Below the pieces are notes generated by a model. The model was not told the origin of the DNA. It saw only the letters and a list, made by a program, of their open reading frames with translations, and did not search any database. A stretch of DNA of 64,000 nucleotides from Conchocele bisecta (lineage: Eukaryota > Mollusca > Bivalvia > Lucinida > Thyasiridae): contig CM055277.1 of the NCBI GenBank assembly GCA_029237695.1, positions 45,108,242-45,172,241 of the forward strand, read 5' to 3'. Made by a program: the position numbers and the translations under genes. This document shows, piece after piece, positions 11,460 to 22,022 of this stretch. Position 1 is the first letter of the stretch, and every line of letters begins with the position of its first letter.

Positions 11460-11880
11460 AACTTAACTTTGCTAGTGAAATAAAAAAAATTGTTATTTAT
11501 TATTAATTATTATTTTATTATATTATTATATGTTTTCTATATAATAGGGGTGTTCAGCTTTAAATTATATAATTTTATTTTATTAAAATTAATTAAATAA
11601 CGAACCATCCCGGAAATTCTGAAGATATATAACCCTCACTAAGTGTTTATAAACTGTGTACACCACCTGTGTAAATCGATAGCCCGTTTACATACCATCG
11701 ATAAGGCTATGAATAGCCGCGTGTGTAATATATATTACATTGTGTTTATTTTCCATCCCGGAAGACGTAATCGTGTAAACCTCTCTATAAATGGACACTT
11801 AATATACGTGTAAGGTGGGACACCTAATTTACATTTTCATAACGCGTGTAATTGGAACATTGTCGTCTGGTTGGTGTTGT
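11460..11880. other. AT-rich noncoding subterminal region of copy 1
   Basis: No gene. The region is conserved with 40330-40750 of copy 2, including blocks around CATCCCGGAAGACGTAATCG and GGTGGGACACCTAATTTAC. Conservation of noncoding sequence at the same end of both copies suggests a regulatory or replication role. A short upstream frame (11272-11460) is shared between copies only partly and is not supported as a gene. Confidence 0.5.
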
Positions 11881-11882
11881 GA

Positions 11883-12230
11883 TTACAACATAAATTTATA
11901 AGTGATATCGTAGAAATGTACGTTCGTAAACGAATCGTTGGGTTTTAATAGTTTTATATAATACGCCTTAGTTTCATATCCGGTACGCATTATCTGTCTT
12001 AATGTTCGTATTTGCCTCTTGTATAGTTGACATAATTGCCGGTATAATATTGTAAATGCAACGTTTTTATCGGAGCGTAATAAATTACGCTGGTATTTCA
12101 TATATTCGATATCGCCTAGTGTTCTCATTTTATAGAATTTATATACAGGATTATAACCCCCGTATTCTTCGTAAACTTCTTCAACACAGCCATTAAAAAC
12201 TTTCAATTCCAACTGTATTGTATTATCCAT
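11883..12230 (-). CDS. Small conserved Polinton ORF, 115 aa, intact here
   Basis: The ATG at 12230 gives MDNTIQLELKVFNGCVEEVY and the frame stays open for 115 codons. It is rich in Tyr, Lys and Arg, with no signal peptide or membrane segment. Copy 2 has the same gene but a TAT to TAA change after 84 codons, so this copy preserves the full length. It is the last gene before the right end in both copies. Function unknown. Confidence 0.6.
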   Translation of the reverse strand: MDNTIQLELKVFNGCVEEVYEEYGGYNPVYKFYKMRTLGDIEYMKYQRNLLRSDKNVAFTILYRQLCQLYKRQIRTLRQIMRTGYETKAYYIKLLKPNDSFTNVHFYDITYKFML

Positions 12231-12333
12231 TTTCTCTAATAATATTGGTACTTGTTTTTTCTGTTCAATTTTATAAAATTAGTTTGATAAAAAAATTTAC
12301 GGTGTTTTAATGCTGTAGAAACACCGTGACTTA

Positions 12334-12603
12334 TTAGATCGATTCTATCTTTCTAACTGACTTTCCGATTTGAATTATTACTAAACGATAATACTTGCGA
12401 GCACGTAATCCCTTGTTAACCATTCGATGAGTAGCCTGAGTGCCACCACATGGTGGACATAGCAGTGACTCGGCTTTGGTCCCAACCCCACAATGTCGAC
12501 ATGGGCGAGGTGAAACGGAACCTCTTCGCATCCATGCACGGTGATGTTTGCAATATTCGTAAATACCGGTGCGAAAACATCTCTCGTGACTACCTGTCTT
12601 CAA
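12334..12603 (-). other. Zinc-ribbon-like open frame, no ATG start
   Basis: An open frame of about 89 codons with two CxxC pairs (PCRHCG and LCPPCGG) 10 residues apart and further Cys/His upstream (YCKHH), which fits a zinc ribbon. The upstream frame reaches a stop without an ATG, so it is a fragment, an exon or a decayed gene. It has no counterpart in copy 2, where the right TIR follows directly. Confidence 0.4.
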
Positions 12604-12718
12604 CCATGCACACTTAACTAGAAACCATTATGTTGTATATATATACTGAGTATAACATAGGGATTTTTATCTCTAATAGGGTGTATCTTCTCATGTTATA
12701 AATATATGGTCTCGCGGT

Positions 12719-12824
12719 AGTAGTATATAAGAGTCACAAATGATACCATCATGCTGTGGAAGGTGCCGCGCGTAGCTGGTACCTTCCAGAGGTGATGGTA
12801 TCATTGTGACTCTTATACACTACT
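12719..12824. repeat. 106-bp palindrome carrying the Polinton terminal motif
   Basis: The left arm begins AGTAGTATATAAGAGTCAC and includes AATGATACCATC. The right arm is its inverted copy ending ACTACT. Arms are about 46 bp with a few mismatches. The order AGTAGT, GAGTCA, AATGATACC is the same as at the tip of the copy 2 TIR. No target duplication is visible around it. It may be the end of copy 1 or a TIR-only remnant. Confidence 0.7.
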
Positions 12825-13030
12825 TATGTGGTTTTCTGCAGCATGATAAAGGTACCGCAATTTTCTTTTATTGCTTTTTGATACCCGCTACTTCTGATTT
12901 CAATTGGGTTTTTGACAATTTTAATTGGATAATTGGCTCCACCCTGGTACACCAATGCTTGCATGCATTGTTTGATATTTCAACTGTAGCCGATTTCACC
13001 AAAATTGCTAATCACACTTATCTAACTACT

Positions 13031-13570
13031 GTCTGTTTCACGAAAGCTGCCCAAATTTTTCGGCCATATACACAATTCAAAAACCATATTTTTTTCGATA
13101 ATATTAAATTAAAGGAAAGTTTAAGAATGAGCCTTCTTTTCATTTCGTGAAATTTGGTCAAATATTTATTTTATTGCGAAAACAAAATTTCCCCATGCTA
13201 AATCCCTAAATCTATGGGGATTAACATGGGGAAACTTTTTAGAATTTCAGAAATACTGGACCGATCTTTAAAATTTAACTTTTGTTTTGTTAGTTAGATC
13301 ATTTCCAAGCTATATAGCTAGGTTTCGGAGTCAATTTGCAAATTTTTGCTTTTTTTGACTCCTCCCACAACTCCTCTACCTTTTTCCCCCATGTTAAATT
13401 CCCATAGAGAAATCAATTTTTCGTAATAAAACCAATATTTGACCGAATTTCACGAAATAAAAAGAAGGCTCATTCTTAAATTGTCCGTTAATTTAATACT
13501 ATCGAAAAAAAGAATTTTTTTGAATTGTTTATATGGCCGCAAAATTTGGGCAGCTTTCGTGAAACAGACT
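13031..13570. mobile_element. MITE with ~145-bp inverted repeats
   Basis: The left end (GTCTGTTTCACGAAAGCTGC) and right end are inverted copies for about 145 bp around a ~250-bp AT-rich core without a gene. The core contains CCCATGTTAAATTCCCATAG, also seen at about 19.5 and 20.9 kb, so it is one of a family. The transposase source is unknown. Confidence 0.75.
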
Positions 13571-13756
13571 GTAATTAAGTATACTTTGAGGGAGTGATCA
13601 TGTATATTTCCCGAAGTGCATTATTTCATACCTATATAACTAACGACTGGGTTCCCTGGGTGATTGACTGCTTGATTGAATATGATAGATTATGCTACAT
13701 CGACTTATTTCTGTTGTTGTATCATAATTAGACGATCTTCCAAGAGTGATGATGTA

Positions 13757-13840
13757 ATATCGATGGTCTAGTAATATAAGGTCGTAACTGCTATGCTTTA
13801 GCATAGCAGTTACGACCTTATGTTACTAGACCATCGATAT
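13757..13840. repeat. Near-perfect 40-bp-arm hairpin
   Basis: Two 40-bp arms starting ATATCGATGGTCTAGTAA are inverted copies with a single mismatch and a TTTA loop. Such strong palindromes are usually recent foldback insertions. Confidence 0.85.
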
Positions 13841-14539
13841 GACATTTATTATTTACCCTAGTTTCTCAACCAATGAAATAATAGCATTTCACCTCAATTA
13901 ATCGCATATTGCATCGCGTTCGCCAATATCTATTAAAATAATCATTAAATGTTCAGCCGCTATATTTAGAGCTGATTGTACGCGTTGTTGCCATCAGTTC
14001 ACATGACACAAAGCACATTACCGCCCACACACGCGCTCACTACGTGTCACACCCCAATCACATTCTAGTATATTCTACATTCTAGCGATTCAAAATCACG
14101 TTTAGGGGCAGAGCTTCGCAAATGGGCAGTGTAGAGAATAAATAAGTTATAGATCACATATTGAATGTTTAATAAACTAATTCCTTGCTCACTAACGCTC
14201 GCTCGAAATTAATTTATGAAAAATTCAAATGTGATCTATATAACTATTACTTATTAAACGAGTTTACTGATTTCATCGAGGCTATGCCACGTTTCTTATG
14301 AAATCAGACAAGTTTAATAAACATCATATTAAATCAACACAAATGGAAGATTCTATTTATTGCATAAGCACAATAATTTTTTTAATATATATTTAAGCTG
14401 TCCTGGTTATCTATCATGTTTTCTACAATGGCCGGATGTGCATATTTATTACACTAGTGTAATATGATTTTTAGTACACTGTGAAAACCGATATATGCAA
14501 TAAAGATGCATACATGATTTTCCTCGCCAATGAGCATAC
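13841..14539. other. Intron of the host gene, repeats only
   Basis: No gene recognised. The segment at about 14160-14340 (GAGTTTACTGATTTCAT and neighbours) resembles the one near 290-390 and is a dispersed repeat. Confidence 0.4.
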
Positions 14540-14631
14540 CTGTTGTTGTATGGCCCGAATTGTTTGCTGGACACAGTCATATTTAGCTGACGACCATTCT
14601 CCATTATCCTTACATTTCCTCGTTACTGTAC
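14540..14631 (-). CDS. Host gene exon: HRM domain, second half
   Basis: The exon lies between an AG acceptor (TCTTGCAG) and a GTATGC donor on the minus strand. It encodes GTVTRKCKDNGEWSSAKYDC followed by VQQ, which is the R-x-C ... G-x-W ... Y-x-C half of a hormone-receptor domain of adhesion/secretin GPCRs. It enters in phase 1, matching the exon at 15353-15240 exactly so that the joined codon is Gly, and leaves in phase 0. Confidence 0.75.
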
Positions 14632-14744
14632 CTGCAAGATAATTTGGCACCCAGCTGACAAAATGGACAACTACCGTATTTATTCTAATAAACGCCCCCA
14701 GGGCTGTGCAATTCGTCGGAATCAAAACGTGGAAAATAGGATCA

Positions 14745-14811
14745 AAATATGTTATTTTCACATACAAAAGCCATTTAAAACATGGCTTTTGTGTGTGAAA
14801 ATAACATATTT
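14745..14811. repeat. Palindrome with 30-bp arms
   Basis: AAATATGTTATTTTCACA and its extension to CCAT are repeated inverted with one or two mismatches around a 7-nt spacer. It sits within a short mobile repeat between the two HRM exons. Confidence 0.8.
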
Positions 14812-15239
14812 CGAATGCAAATATGGGAGGGTGCTACTATTAGAGAGGGGGCTACTACTTGCATGCAACAGCAATGTCATGTGTGACTGTGACGAAGAAA
14901 TGGGGCTTAGCTGATGTGTGATCAAATAATACACCCCTGTAGCCTGATAATAATCGTGTGTGTATGATGTTTATTAATTACATGGCGAACAGTGCAGATC
15001 CTGATCAGACTCCTGATCAGACTGTGCACTAGAAAATGTGGTCTGTCGACGCACTCAGGGCCCCGAAAGGTGATTTGAGAAACTCTTATAAAGACATCCA
15101 ACATTTCCAATGAAAATGATTCTCAAGTGCTGCCAACCATGTTTTATCAAGAAAAATGGCAACATATGAAACAACAGCAAACACAAATTTTCGTTTCCCG
15201 CATTCTAAGGGTTAAAGCAAGCGTGGTGGGAATACAAAC

Positions 15240-15353
15240 CAACAGTTTGTGTGGGGCAGCCTTGTACGGCAATTGTGCTCACTGCTGCTATAGGCCACTC
15301 AATGCCCCTGTAATCCAGGGCTTCCTCACACACGGTTGGCCTCTCTGGGTCCA
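15240..15353 (-). CDS. Host gene exon: HRM domain, first half
   Basis: Bounded by a GATGTTGCAG acceptor and a GTTTGT donor, phase 1 to phase 1. It encodes VDPERPTVCEEALDYRGIEW then PIA...GCPTQTVG. The C, the G-I-x-W-P and the C-P residues in this order are the start of a hormone-receptor (HRM) domain, completed by the exon at 14631-14540. This places the gene among adhesion-type receptors; HRM normally precedes GAIN and 7TM, which would lie further left and are not seen in the window. Confidence 0.75.
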
Positions 15354-15399
15354 CTGCAACATCAATAGTCACAATACATGAAACCTGTGTGTTTGAATA

Positions 15400-16100
15400 T
15401 ATAGGAGTCTCATCGATGCGGAGGTTACAATGTTTCTTTGAAAATATAAGAGTCTCATAACCAATTCATTCCCGAGTAAAGTGGACTATTAGGCGAGATA
15501 TCCAAGTCACATAACATGCTTAAAAACTATATTGGTTCGACATCAGACAGAAAAGGTTTGATACTTTTATATGTTAGAGTGATGGCTGACAAATAGTTTT
15601 AGTGTGGGTGTAATTTTGAGAAGTGGTGCCAAAGGTTGTAAATTAAAGATTGCTGCCAAGTTTGACTTCTCAGCGTCAACTAAAACATCAAGTCACAATT
15701 TTGGGGCCCGCTTTACTAAACTTATTATGATAAAAATGTTCGTACTAAGATCACAATACCAATAACCTTTACTATTTGTTTGAGGTTTGTGGTTCATTAA
15801 GTAGCATTCAACATTATATTACTGCGGAAAGTTTACAAAGTTAAAGTTAAACTATCCATACAGAGTGTAATAGGTCTAACGGTACGCTATTTGGTAACAT
15901 TGGGGTAGATGTCTGTATGGTTCTATGTGATAAGCTCCGGCAAATTTAATTTCTGTCCAGGGAATAATTCAGCCATTTGGAGAAGGGGCCCTTTTCAAAC
16001 ATTTTGGGAAAAATCACACTAAATAAGGAATTTTCCATTTCAAATTGTTGTGTTAAGCCATTTCATGTCAAATATAAACTATCATCCAAGTAGAAAAAAC
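15400..16100. other. Host intron without recognised gene
   Basis: No exon or ORF is supported. A fragment at about 15702-15745 (GGGGCCCGCTTTACTAAAC) is a diverged arm of the foldback family seen complete at 49119-49270. Confidence 0.4.
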
Positions 16101-16109
16101 TACACAATA

Positions 16110-16620
16110 TGCAGTCTAACTACAGATTGTGTGTAAAAAAAGAAAACTTTAAATCTACACAAGTTTCAAGTCATTTGAGAAAGTCTTACAAACTGTTTGA
16201 CGTAAACAAAAATGGTAATGTGTATCAGCACCATTTTGAAGGTCACAAATGTCAATGTCATGCCATTGGTGGTGTGATTGCGTCACACATTTTCAGATGA
16301 ATGAACTGTCCAAATATTAAAGCAATCCTTCAAGTAATATTGACATATTACATAATGGAGAAACTCTTGCAAACTTTTCGACGTAACACAATTGGTAAGT
16401 GTTTCAGCGCCATTTCGAAGGTGACAAATGTCAAGGTTGTGTTAGTGGTGGCGCAAGTGCATGACAATTGTTCAGATGATTCAAGTATCCAAGTATTGAA
16501 GCAATCCTTTGCGTAATATTGAAGATATTACCTGTTGGAGAAACTCTTACAAACTTGTCGACGTAACAAAGTGTTTCAGCGACATTTCGAAGGTGACAAA
16601 GGTTTCAACGAGACGGTTCA
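16110..16620. repeat. Tandem repeat, ~190-bp units
   Basis: Three degenerate units share GAGAAACTCTTGCAAACT and GACGTAAC...CATTTCGAAGGTGACAAA, spaced about 180-195 bp. Open frames inside it are repeat-derived. Confidence 0.7.
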
Positions 16621-16839
16621 AATGAGTGGTAACAACATATACTTTAATTGTGAAATGAAGCAAATAGAAAAGAAAATGTTGGTAAATTGTGATACCTGAT
16701 TTTTTTTACTTTTCAATTTGGTAAGAAAAGACGGTCCCCAGCATTGGGGAAGGGGCTGAAATTCGGCCCCTGTGTGTATGGTAAATTAATCCCTGCTGTC
16801 TGTCCTTTTCATTGCTAAGCCATTGAAGGGTAACTCAGG

Positions 16840-17320
16840 ACAAAGATGTGGACAAGTGGGTGGTTGTGATGAGTGAAGGAAGCAGGAAGTTGTGAGCATG
16901 TTTTGTTAACATATGCCAAGGGGTTGTTGAAAATTACTTGAGTGAAACAGTTAACCAGGATTTTAAAGCATAAACTTGCTAAGCCATTCAAGCAGAAAAT
17001 CTAGTTAGAGAACATGGATGGGATGACTGGATAATGGTGAGATATGGAAGCTGGAACATGTGACCTAGTTTCATTAACTTAGGCCAAGGGGTTGTTGGCA
17101 AAACAATTTAACCACAATGGTGGGTTATGGTGAGTGACAGAAGCCACATTCCATATTCCATTAACGTTATAAGCTAAGAAATTGTTGAGAAAATGACAAA
17201 AGGGTTAAGCATAAAATTGCTTAAGTGATTCAATGGGAAAATGTAGATCGCTGCCATTTATGGGTGGGTGGTTTGTCGTGAATGATAAAAGGCGGAATCT
17301 TTGACCCAGTTTCATTAAAA
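16840..17320. repeat. Degenerate tandem repeat (GGCCAAGGGGTTGTTG units)
   Basis: Repeated blocks with GTGAGTGA..GAAGC, TTCATTAAC and CCAAGGGGTTGTTG at irregular spacing. Old and diverged. No gene. Confidence 0.55.
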
Positions 17321-17449
17321 CAGGGGCATTTGACCAAATGTGGCTGTGACTGGAGAAATGGGGTTTATGAGTTTTGCGACCAGTGCAGATCCAGCATCCA
17401 CATAGTGATTGATTAATTATAGGGGTTTCAACTGAAGTCATTTAGAGTG

Positions 17450-17990
17450 AAAAACGTGTGACTTTCAGAGTGTAAAAGGGGGCACAACTCCGGATGCATC
17501 GGTGGGACAGTGACAATGTGTATGCTACGCACTCCGGCACTTGATGGTTGGGATGTATACCGAGTATGAAGAGAATCGGCAAAAAAATCTGAAGAAATAG
17601 TTTTCCAGACAAGGAATAAAAATAATTTTAGAGTCGAAAAAGGGGCATTACTGCGGATGGATATGTGGGACAGCAAACATATTTATGTTACGCACTCCTG
17701 CACTTGCCGATTGAGATGTATACCGAGTATGAAGATAATCGGCCAAAAACTGTAGAAGTAATTCGCTAAACAAGGAAAACAAGTATTTTCAGTCGAAACT
17801 GTGGATGAATCGATACCAAGTATGCAGAGAATAACTGCGGATGGATCGGTGGGAGAGCGAAAACTTTTACGTTACGTACACCTGCACTTGATGGTTGGAA
17901 TGTATACCGAGTATAAAGAAAATCGGCCAAAAACTGTAGAAGTAGTTCGCTGGACAATGAAAAGTGTCCACTGACAGATGGACAGGGTAA
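17450..17990. repeat. Tandem repeat, ~165-185-bp units
   Basis: GTATACCGAGTATGAAGA recurs near 17550, 17716 and 17902 with the flanking TTACGCACTCCTGCACTTG block. Three units. Confidence 0.7.
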
Positions 17991-17999
17991 ACACTATAT

Positions 18000-19175
18000 G
18001 ACACCGACAACTGTTGTTGCGGTGGCATAATACGTGGTATTGTTAAAGTGTCTAAAATACTGACAAACACTGCAAATCCTGATTAGACGGCTTGGTACAA
18101 GCCGGATCATCTGGATCTTCAGTGTTTGCATGTTTGGCTTGATGGTCTGTAGGCTTGGGTTTACTAGCGAAATGTGTAGATTAAGGCCATAAAAAAGTAT
18201 TTTGGTTCTCAGATATCGCCGCGTCAAAAAATTCCATGAGCGCCGAGATTTTATCGTCATGGAGAAATAAATTTGTACTACAATGCAAACATATGTTAAA
18301 TCCAATCATGTCTGACGAAATCAGGTGGATTTTTTTATTTTGTTCACGTCTAAAGAGGTTATAGTAACTTAGGACATACATGCATCTGGCGATTTGATAA
18401 AAATCCAAATCGAACATCTCAAACCAATAACATTGTTATGGCCTAATGTTCTGTTGTTCAACAGCAATGCGCGATGTGTAAAACGGTGTACCTTTAGTGG
18501 GTATCACGCCAATATAGCTTACTGCCCTCGGCCCGAATATGCCCGCTTTATTCTCAGCGTCGCATCCGAACTCCGTAGTTGCAATAATAGCCGTAATCAT
18601 CAACTGCGCACTTGTCGTATTACGTACAATTTCGGCACCTGTTAAAACAAATATGTGGCAGTGACTGGCAATAGCCGTAATCATCAACTGTGCACTATAT
18701 GGCTTATGGGCTTTGCGACCAGTGTATATCCAGATCAGCCCGTGCAGTCGCACCGAATGATCAGATCTACACTGTTCGCCTTTCCAGCAATGCAAATATG
18801 TGAATGTGACTGAAGAAATGGGGCATATGGGACATGCGACCAGTGTAGTTCCAGATCAGCCTGTGCATCCGTGCAGTCTGATCAGGATTTAAACTGTTTG
18901 CTATTCAGTCAAAGAAACACCCAGCATGCCTCTGGCAGACAGGAGGATCAGTATTAAGCTACAGAAACGTGCTAGTGGATTAAGATCACAACACCATAAG
19001 CCCATCACGATGTCTTTGTGTGATTTGCAGTCATGAATAAGCAATACCATTAGACATTAATGATAATGCAATCCTTGAAGTTGTGCATATTTCTCCATAT
19101 AAAGTAAATATGTCAAGTTAATATTAGAAGTAAAAAAGAATACTACACTACTGTGTGTTCCACGTTGTCCTGCCG
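18000..19175. other. Intron with fragments of the TGGCTGTGACTGGAG MITE
   Basis: Partial copies of this MITE are at about 18655-18785 and 18806-18920; the family is complete at 42567, 48599 and 60744. No exon or gene recognised. Confidence 0.5.
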
Positions 19176-19690
19176 ACTTACTTTTGGCAATTAAACACAT
19201 CAAATCCCAAAAATACTTAGGTACTTTTTCGTAAACAATAAAATACTCTCCCCAAAAAATTATTTAACAAAATTTCGTCAAATATTGATTTTAGAGGGAA
19301 AATACAAGCTTTCTATTCGATAATAACATTGGCGCTAAAGTTGGATTTTCAAAAATAATTTTGGAATTTGTTGACCAATTTTCAAAATCTAACTTTCGTT
19401 TTTACTTTTTTAGTTGCATCATTTCCAGCTATCTAGCCAGGTTACGAGGTAATTTTCCAACATTTTTTTGCTTTTCAACCCTCACTTTACAGCACTATTT
19501 TGCTACATGTTAAATTCATATGGAGAAATAATTATTTCGTAATAAAATCAATATTTGAAAAAATTTCAGAAAATAAAAGGCGCTTTCTTAAATTTTGTTA
19601 AACTTTAATATTATCAAATAAATTATTGTTTTTGCATTGTGGGTATAGCTGTAACATTTTAGCAGGTTTCGTGAAGCAGACAGCAGCTAC
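19176..19690. repeat. MITE-related repeat, diverged
   Basis: It starts GCCGACTTACTTTTGGCAAT, which is inverted at 21064-21092, and contains the CCATGTTAAATTC core shared with 13.2-13.4 kb. Probably nested or truncated members of the same foldback family. Confidence 0.5.
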
Positions 19691-20099
19691 ATGATAAATG
19701 CTCGAAAATAATCAGCCCAAAAGTGAAAGTGCTTGTGTTTAACGATCCAGCAAGTCATATAGAGAGGCCACAGTTTAATACTTATAAGGCGGGAAACCAA
19801 AAATTGTCGTCTGCTGTTGTTAGTTATTTTGTATTCTTTCTCAATAAAATCACGATTAGACAGCACTTTAGAATCATTTCCATTTCCATCTTTCTGATGA
19901 GAAAAATATAAATAAACCACAGACGAACTATTTAATTTAGAATTGTAAGGTAAAAGTATCATCCGACAGACCAGTGGGATGGAAATACTGTGTAAGTATT
20001 ATTTACACCTACTGACTGTTCCATGTAATGCTGCCGACAAACTTTGGCTATTGAACACATCACATCTAAACCAGATGGCCGCGGCCCGCATTTCGAGCC

Positions 20100-20690
20100 C
20101 GCCGAGGCATTTGATGGTCTCAGAGTGTATTTATTTGAAGTTTGAATTAAGGTTGTGGAGATAAGGTATGTCAAAACTTTAAAGGAAATTTTAAAGTCAT
20201 TTGACCTTGAACTTGGGCATGTGGACCACATAGGCAGGCTATATAATGAAAATATGGATGATGAATAAGAAGTATTGGATGTTGGAAGTAAATCGGAGTA
20301 AATGTTGTGGAGATATAAGGTATGTACAAACTTTAACGCAGATTTTATAATAACACAAACTTCTAAATCATTTGGCCTTGAGCTTGGGACACAGGGGCCG
20401 CATGAGTGTGACACAGAATGAATATATTGATGATACCCAATAAGCATACAAAGTGTCAAGCAAATCTGACTTGCGGTTACAGAGATTGTAGGTATGTGAG
20501 CGCAAATTTTGACAGAAACTTTAACGCAAACTTCTAAATCATTTGACCTTGACTTTGGGGCACAGGGGCCTCATGAGTGGGACACAGAATGAATGTATGT
20601 ATGATAACCAATAAACATACACAGTTTCAAGCAAATCCGACGGACACCCGGGCGTCATTGTGATCACTATGTCTCGCTTTCCGCAAGCGG
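20100..20690. repeat. Tandem repeat, ~165-175-bp units
   Basis: GGAGATATAAGGTATGTAC, CATTTGACCTTGA and CAATAAACATAC blocks recur three times with spacing near 165-175 bp. Confidence 0.65.
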
Positions 20691-20699
20691 GCTCGACAC

Positions 20700-21092
20700 A
20701 AATAATAAAATGTCCATCAAAGATGTATTTTATTGTGAAAAAGCTATTTGATTATGGGAATTTAACATGGGGGCTGAAAATAGATTTGCTAAAATACTTT
20801 TTGAATTTGTGAACCGATTTTCAAAACCTAACTTTTGTTTTCTTAGTTACATCATTTCCAAGCTACCTCGCGAGGTTTCCGGCGGAGCCATTTTCGACCC
20901 TTCTTCCCACTATTCACCTCCTTTTTGCCCCATAGGAAAATCGTTTTATTCGCAATAAAATCAATATTTGATGGAATTTCATCAAATAAAAAAATTTGGG
21001 GAGAGTGATTTTTTGTTATTGATGAAAAAGTACTTACATTTTAATATTTTTTAGAATTAATGTGTTTAATAGCCAAAAGTAAGTCGGCAGCA
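20700..21092. repeat. MITE-related repeat abutting the Ig exon
   Basis: It shares the GGGAATTTAACATGGGG core with 13.2 kb and ends ATGTGTTTAATAGCCAAAAG, inverted relative to 19176. It lies 24 bp inside the intron from the splice donor at 21116. Confidence 0.55.
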
Positions 21093-21116
21093 TAGCCCCA
21101 GCAGCAACAAACTCAC

Positions 21117-21338
21117 CCGCCCTGGATTGCAGCGGCTGACCATTCATGTACAAGTAAAATTCAAACTGCCCGTCCAATGGGCGAATCACTTCACACGTCA
21201 GATTAACGTTCGTGCCTTCATTGATGGTCTGGCTGGCGGGAGTCATGGTAACGACGGGCTGTGATATAATGGTGACCGTGATGTTGCGACCAGCCTCCAC
21301 TCCACTAGCCTTGTGGGCCACGAAGCAGGCGTAAGAGC
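21117..21338 (-). CDS. Host gene exon: end of one Ig domain and start of the next
   Basis: Acceptor TCTATTTAG, donor GTGAGT, phase 1 to 1, 222 bp. The exon opens with SYACFVAHKASG, the closing Y-x-C strand of an Ig domain, then PVVTMTPASQTINEGTNVNL followed by TCEV, the start of a second Ig domain. When joined to the exon at 43068-42808 the split codon becomes Gly and gives D-S-G-S-Y-A-C, a canonical Ig strand F. The second domain lacks its own Y-x-C in this exon. A phase 1-1 exon that would complete it was not found before 15353, so one exon is missing, diverged or overlooked. Confidence 0.85.
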
Positions 21339-21960
21339 CTAAATAGAAACGTTAATATTCAGACACCATTTATTTGGGAAAACACATACACTAGACATTA
21401 TTTTTGTTTGAAATATTCAGACACCATTTTATTTGGGGAAACACATAAACTAGACGTGGGTGGCAGGTGGGAGCACGCGATGGGTAATTTAACGATCGGG
21501 GTACATCCTTACCGGAATCCCGACTGGAGACCTGGTTTGGCCCTCACATACGTCTTTGGCATTTTTTATGTGACAGTTGAATCTGGTTATACCCCTTAGT
21601 GAGTATTACGATATTCGTAATTCTATTTTAGGGGAAGGGGCCAAGTGACTTGGTGTGGTATGGACCTGGCACCAGATCAGGTTATTCTAATTTCAGAACT
21701 GAATATATTTGTTCTCGATGTAAATATTCCGTTCTGATTATGGGATTTCCACCCCCCCCCCCCCCCCAATGCAGCTGGTTAAAACGGTATCGAACCCGTT
21801 TGCCCGGCCTTACATGACCTTAGCTGTTGATAGGCCGTTAAACACTAATAAACAAACAAACATAAACTAGACATTACGTTTGTAAAACATGGATATGCCC
21901 TCATGGCATACTGGACTCTGGACATCTGAAGATATTACATAATGGAGAAACTCTTACACG
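21339..21960. other. Intron, no gene
   Basis: A near duplication of AGACACCATTTATTTGGG-type sequence at 21360 and 21419, a poly-C tract at about 21752, and otherwise nothing recognised. Confidence 0.4.
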
Positions 21961-21964
21961 TAAA

Positions 21965-22022
21965 TGTACACGGACGGACGGACTGCTGACGGACGGACGA
22001 ACGGACGGACGGACGGACGGAA
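21965..22022. repeat. ACGG microsatellite
   Basis: Imperfect (ACGG)n within a dispersed repeat followed by TATGCCCCCTTGCTATCGC. Open frames encoding Ser/Val/Arg/Pro repeats across it are artefacts. Confidence 0.85.

Larger units (their letters stand above)
2769..12238. mobile_element. Polinton/Maverick copy 1, partial and degraded
   Basis: This region is collinear with 31096-41120 of copy 2, in the same orientation and with high nucleotide identity. It holds the conserved 230-aa protein, an ATPase remnant, capsid protein, coiled-coil protein, ~480-aa protein, penton-like protein, fibre-like protein, small membrane protein, tRNA-like unit and the small 115-aa ORF. Similarity to copy 2 stops just after 12238 (TTTTCTCTAATAATAT), before the place where copy 2 has its right TIR. 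The left side is lost in the gap. Most genes carry frameshifts or stops, so this copy is dead or poorly assembled. Confidence 0.9.

Noticed and set aside
11272..11460. Possible 62-codon gene near the right end (and 40175-40384 in copy 2)
   Set aside because: Only the middle is shared between copies and the C-termini differ completely; it reads through noncoding subterminal sequence.
12806..13150. 114-codon plus-strand frame
   Set aside because: Runs from the palindrome into a MITE inverted repeat; no protein features.
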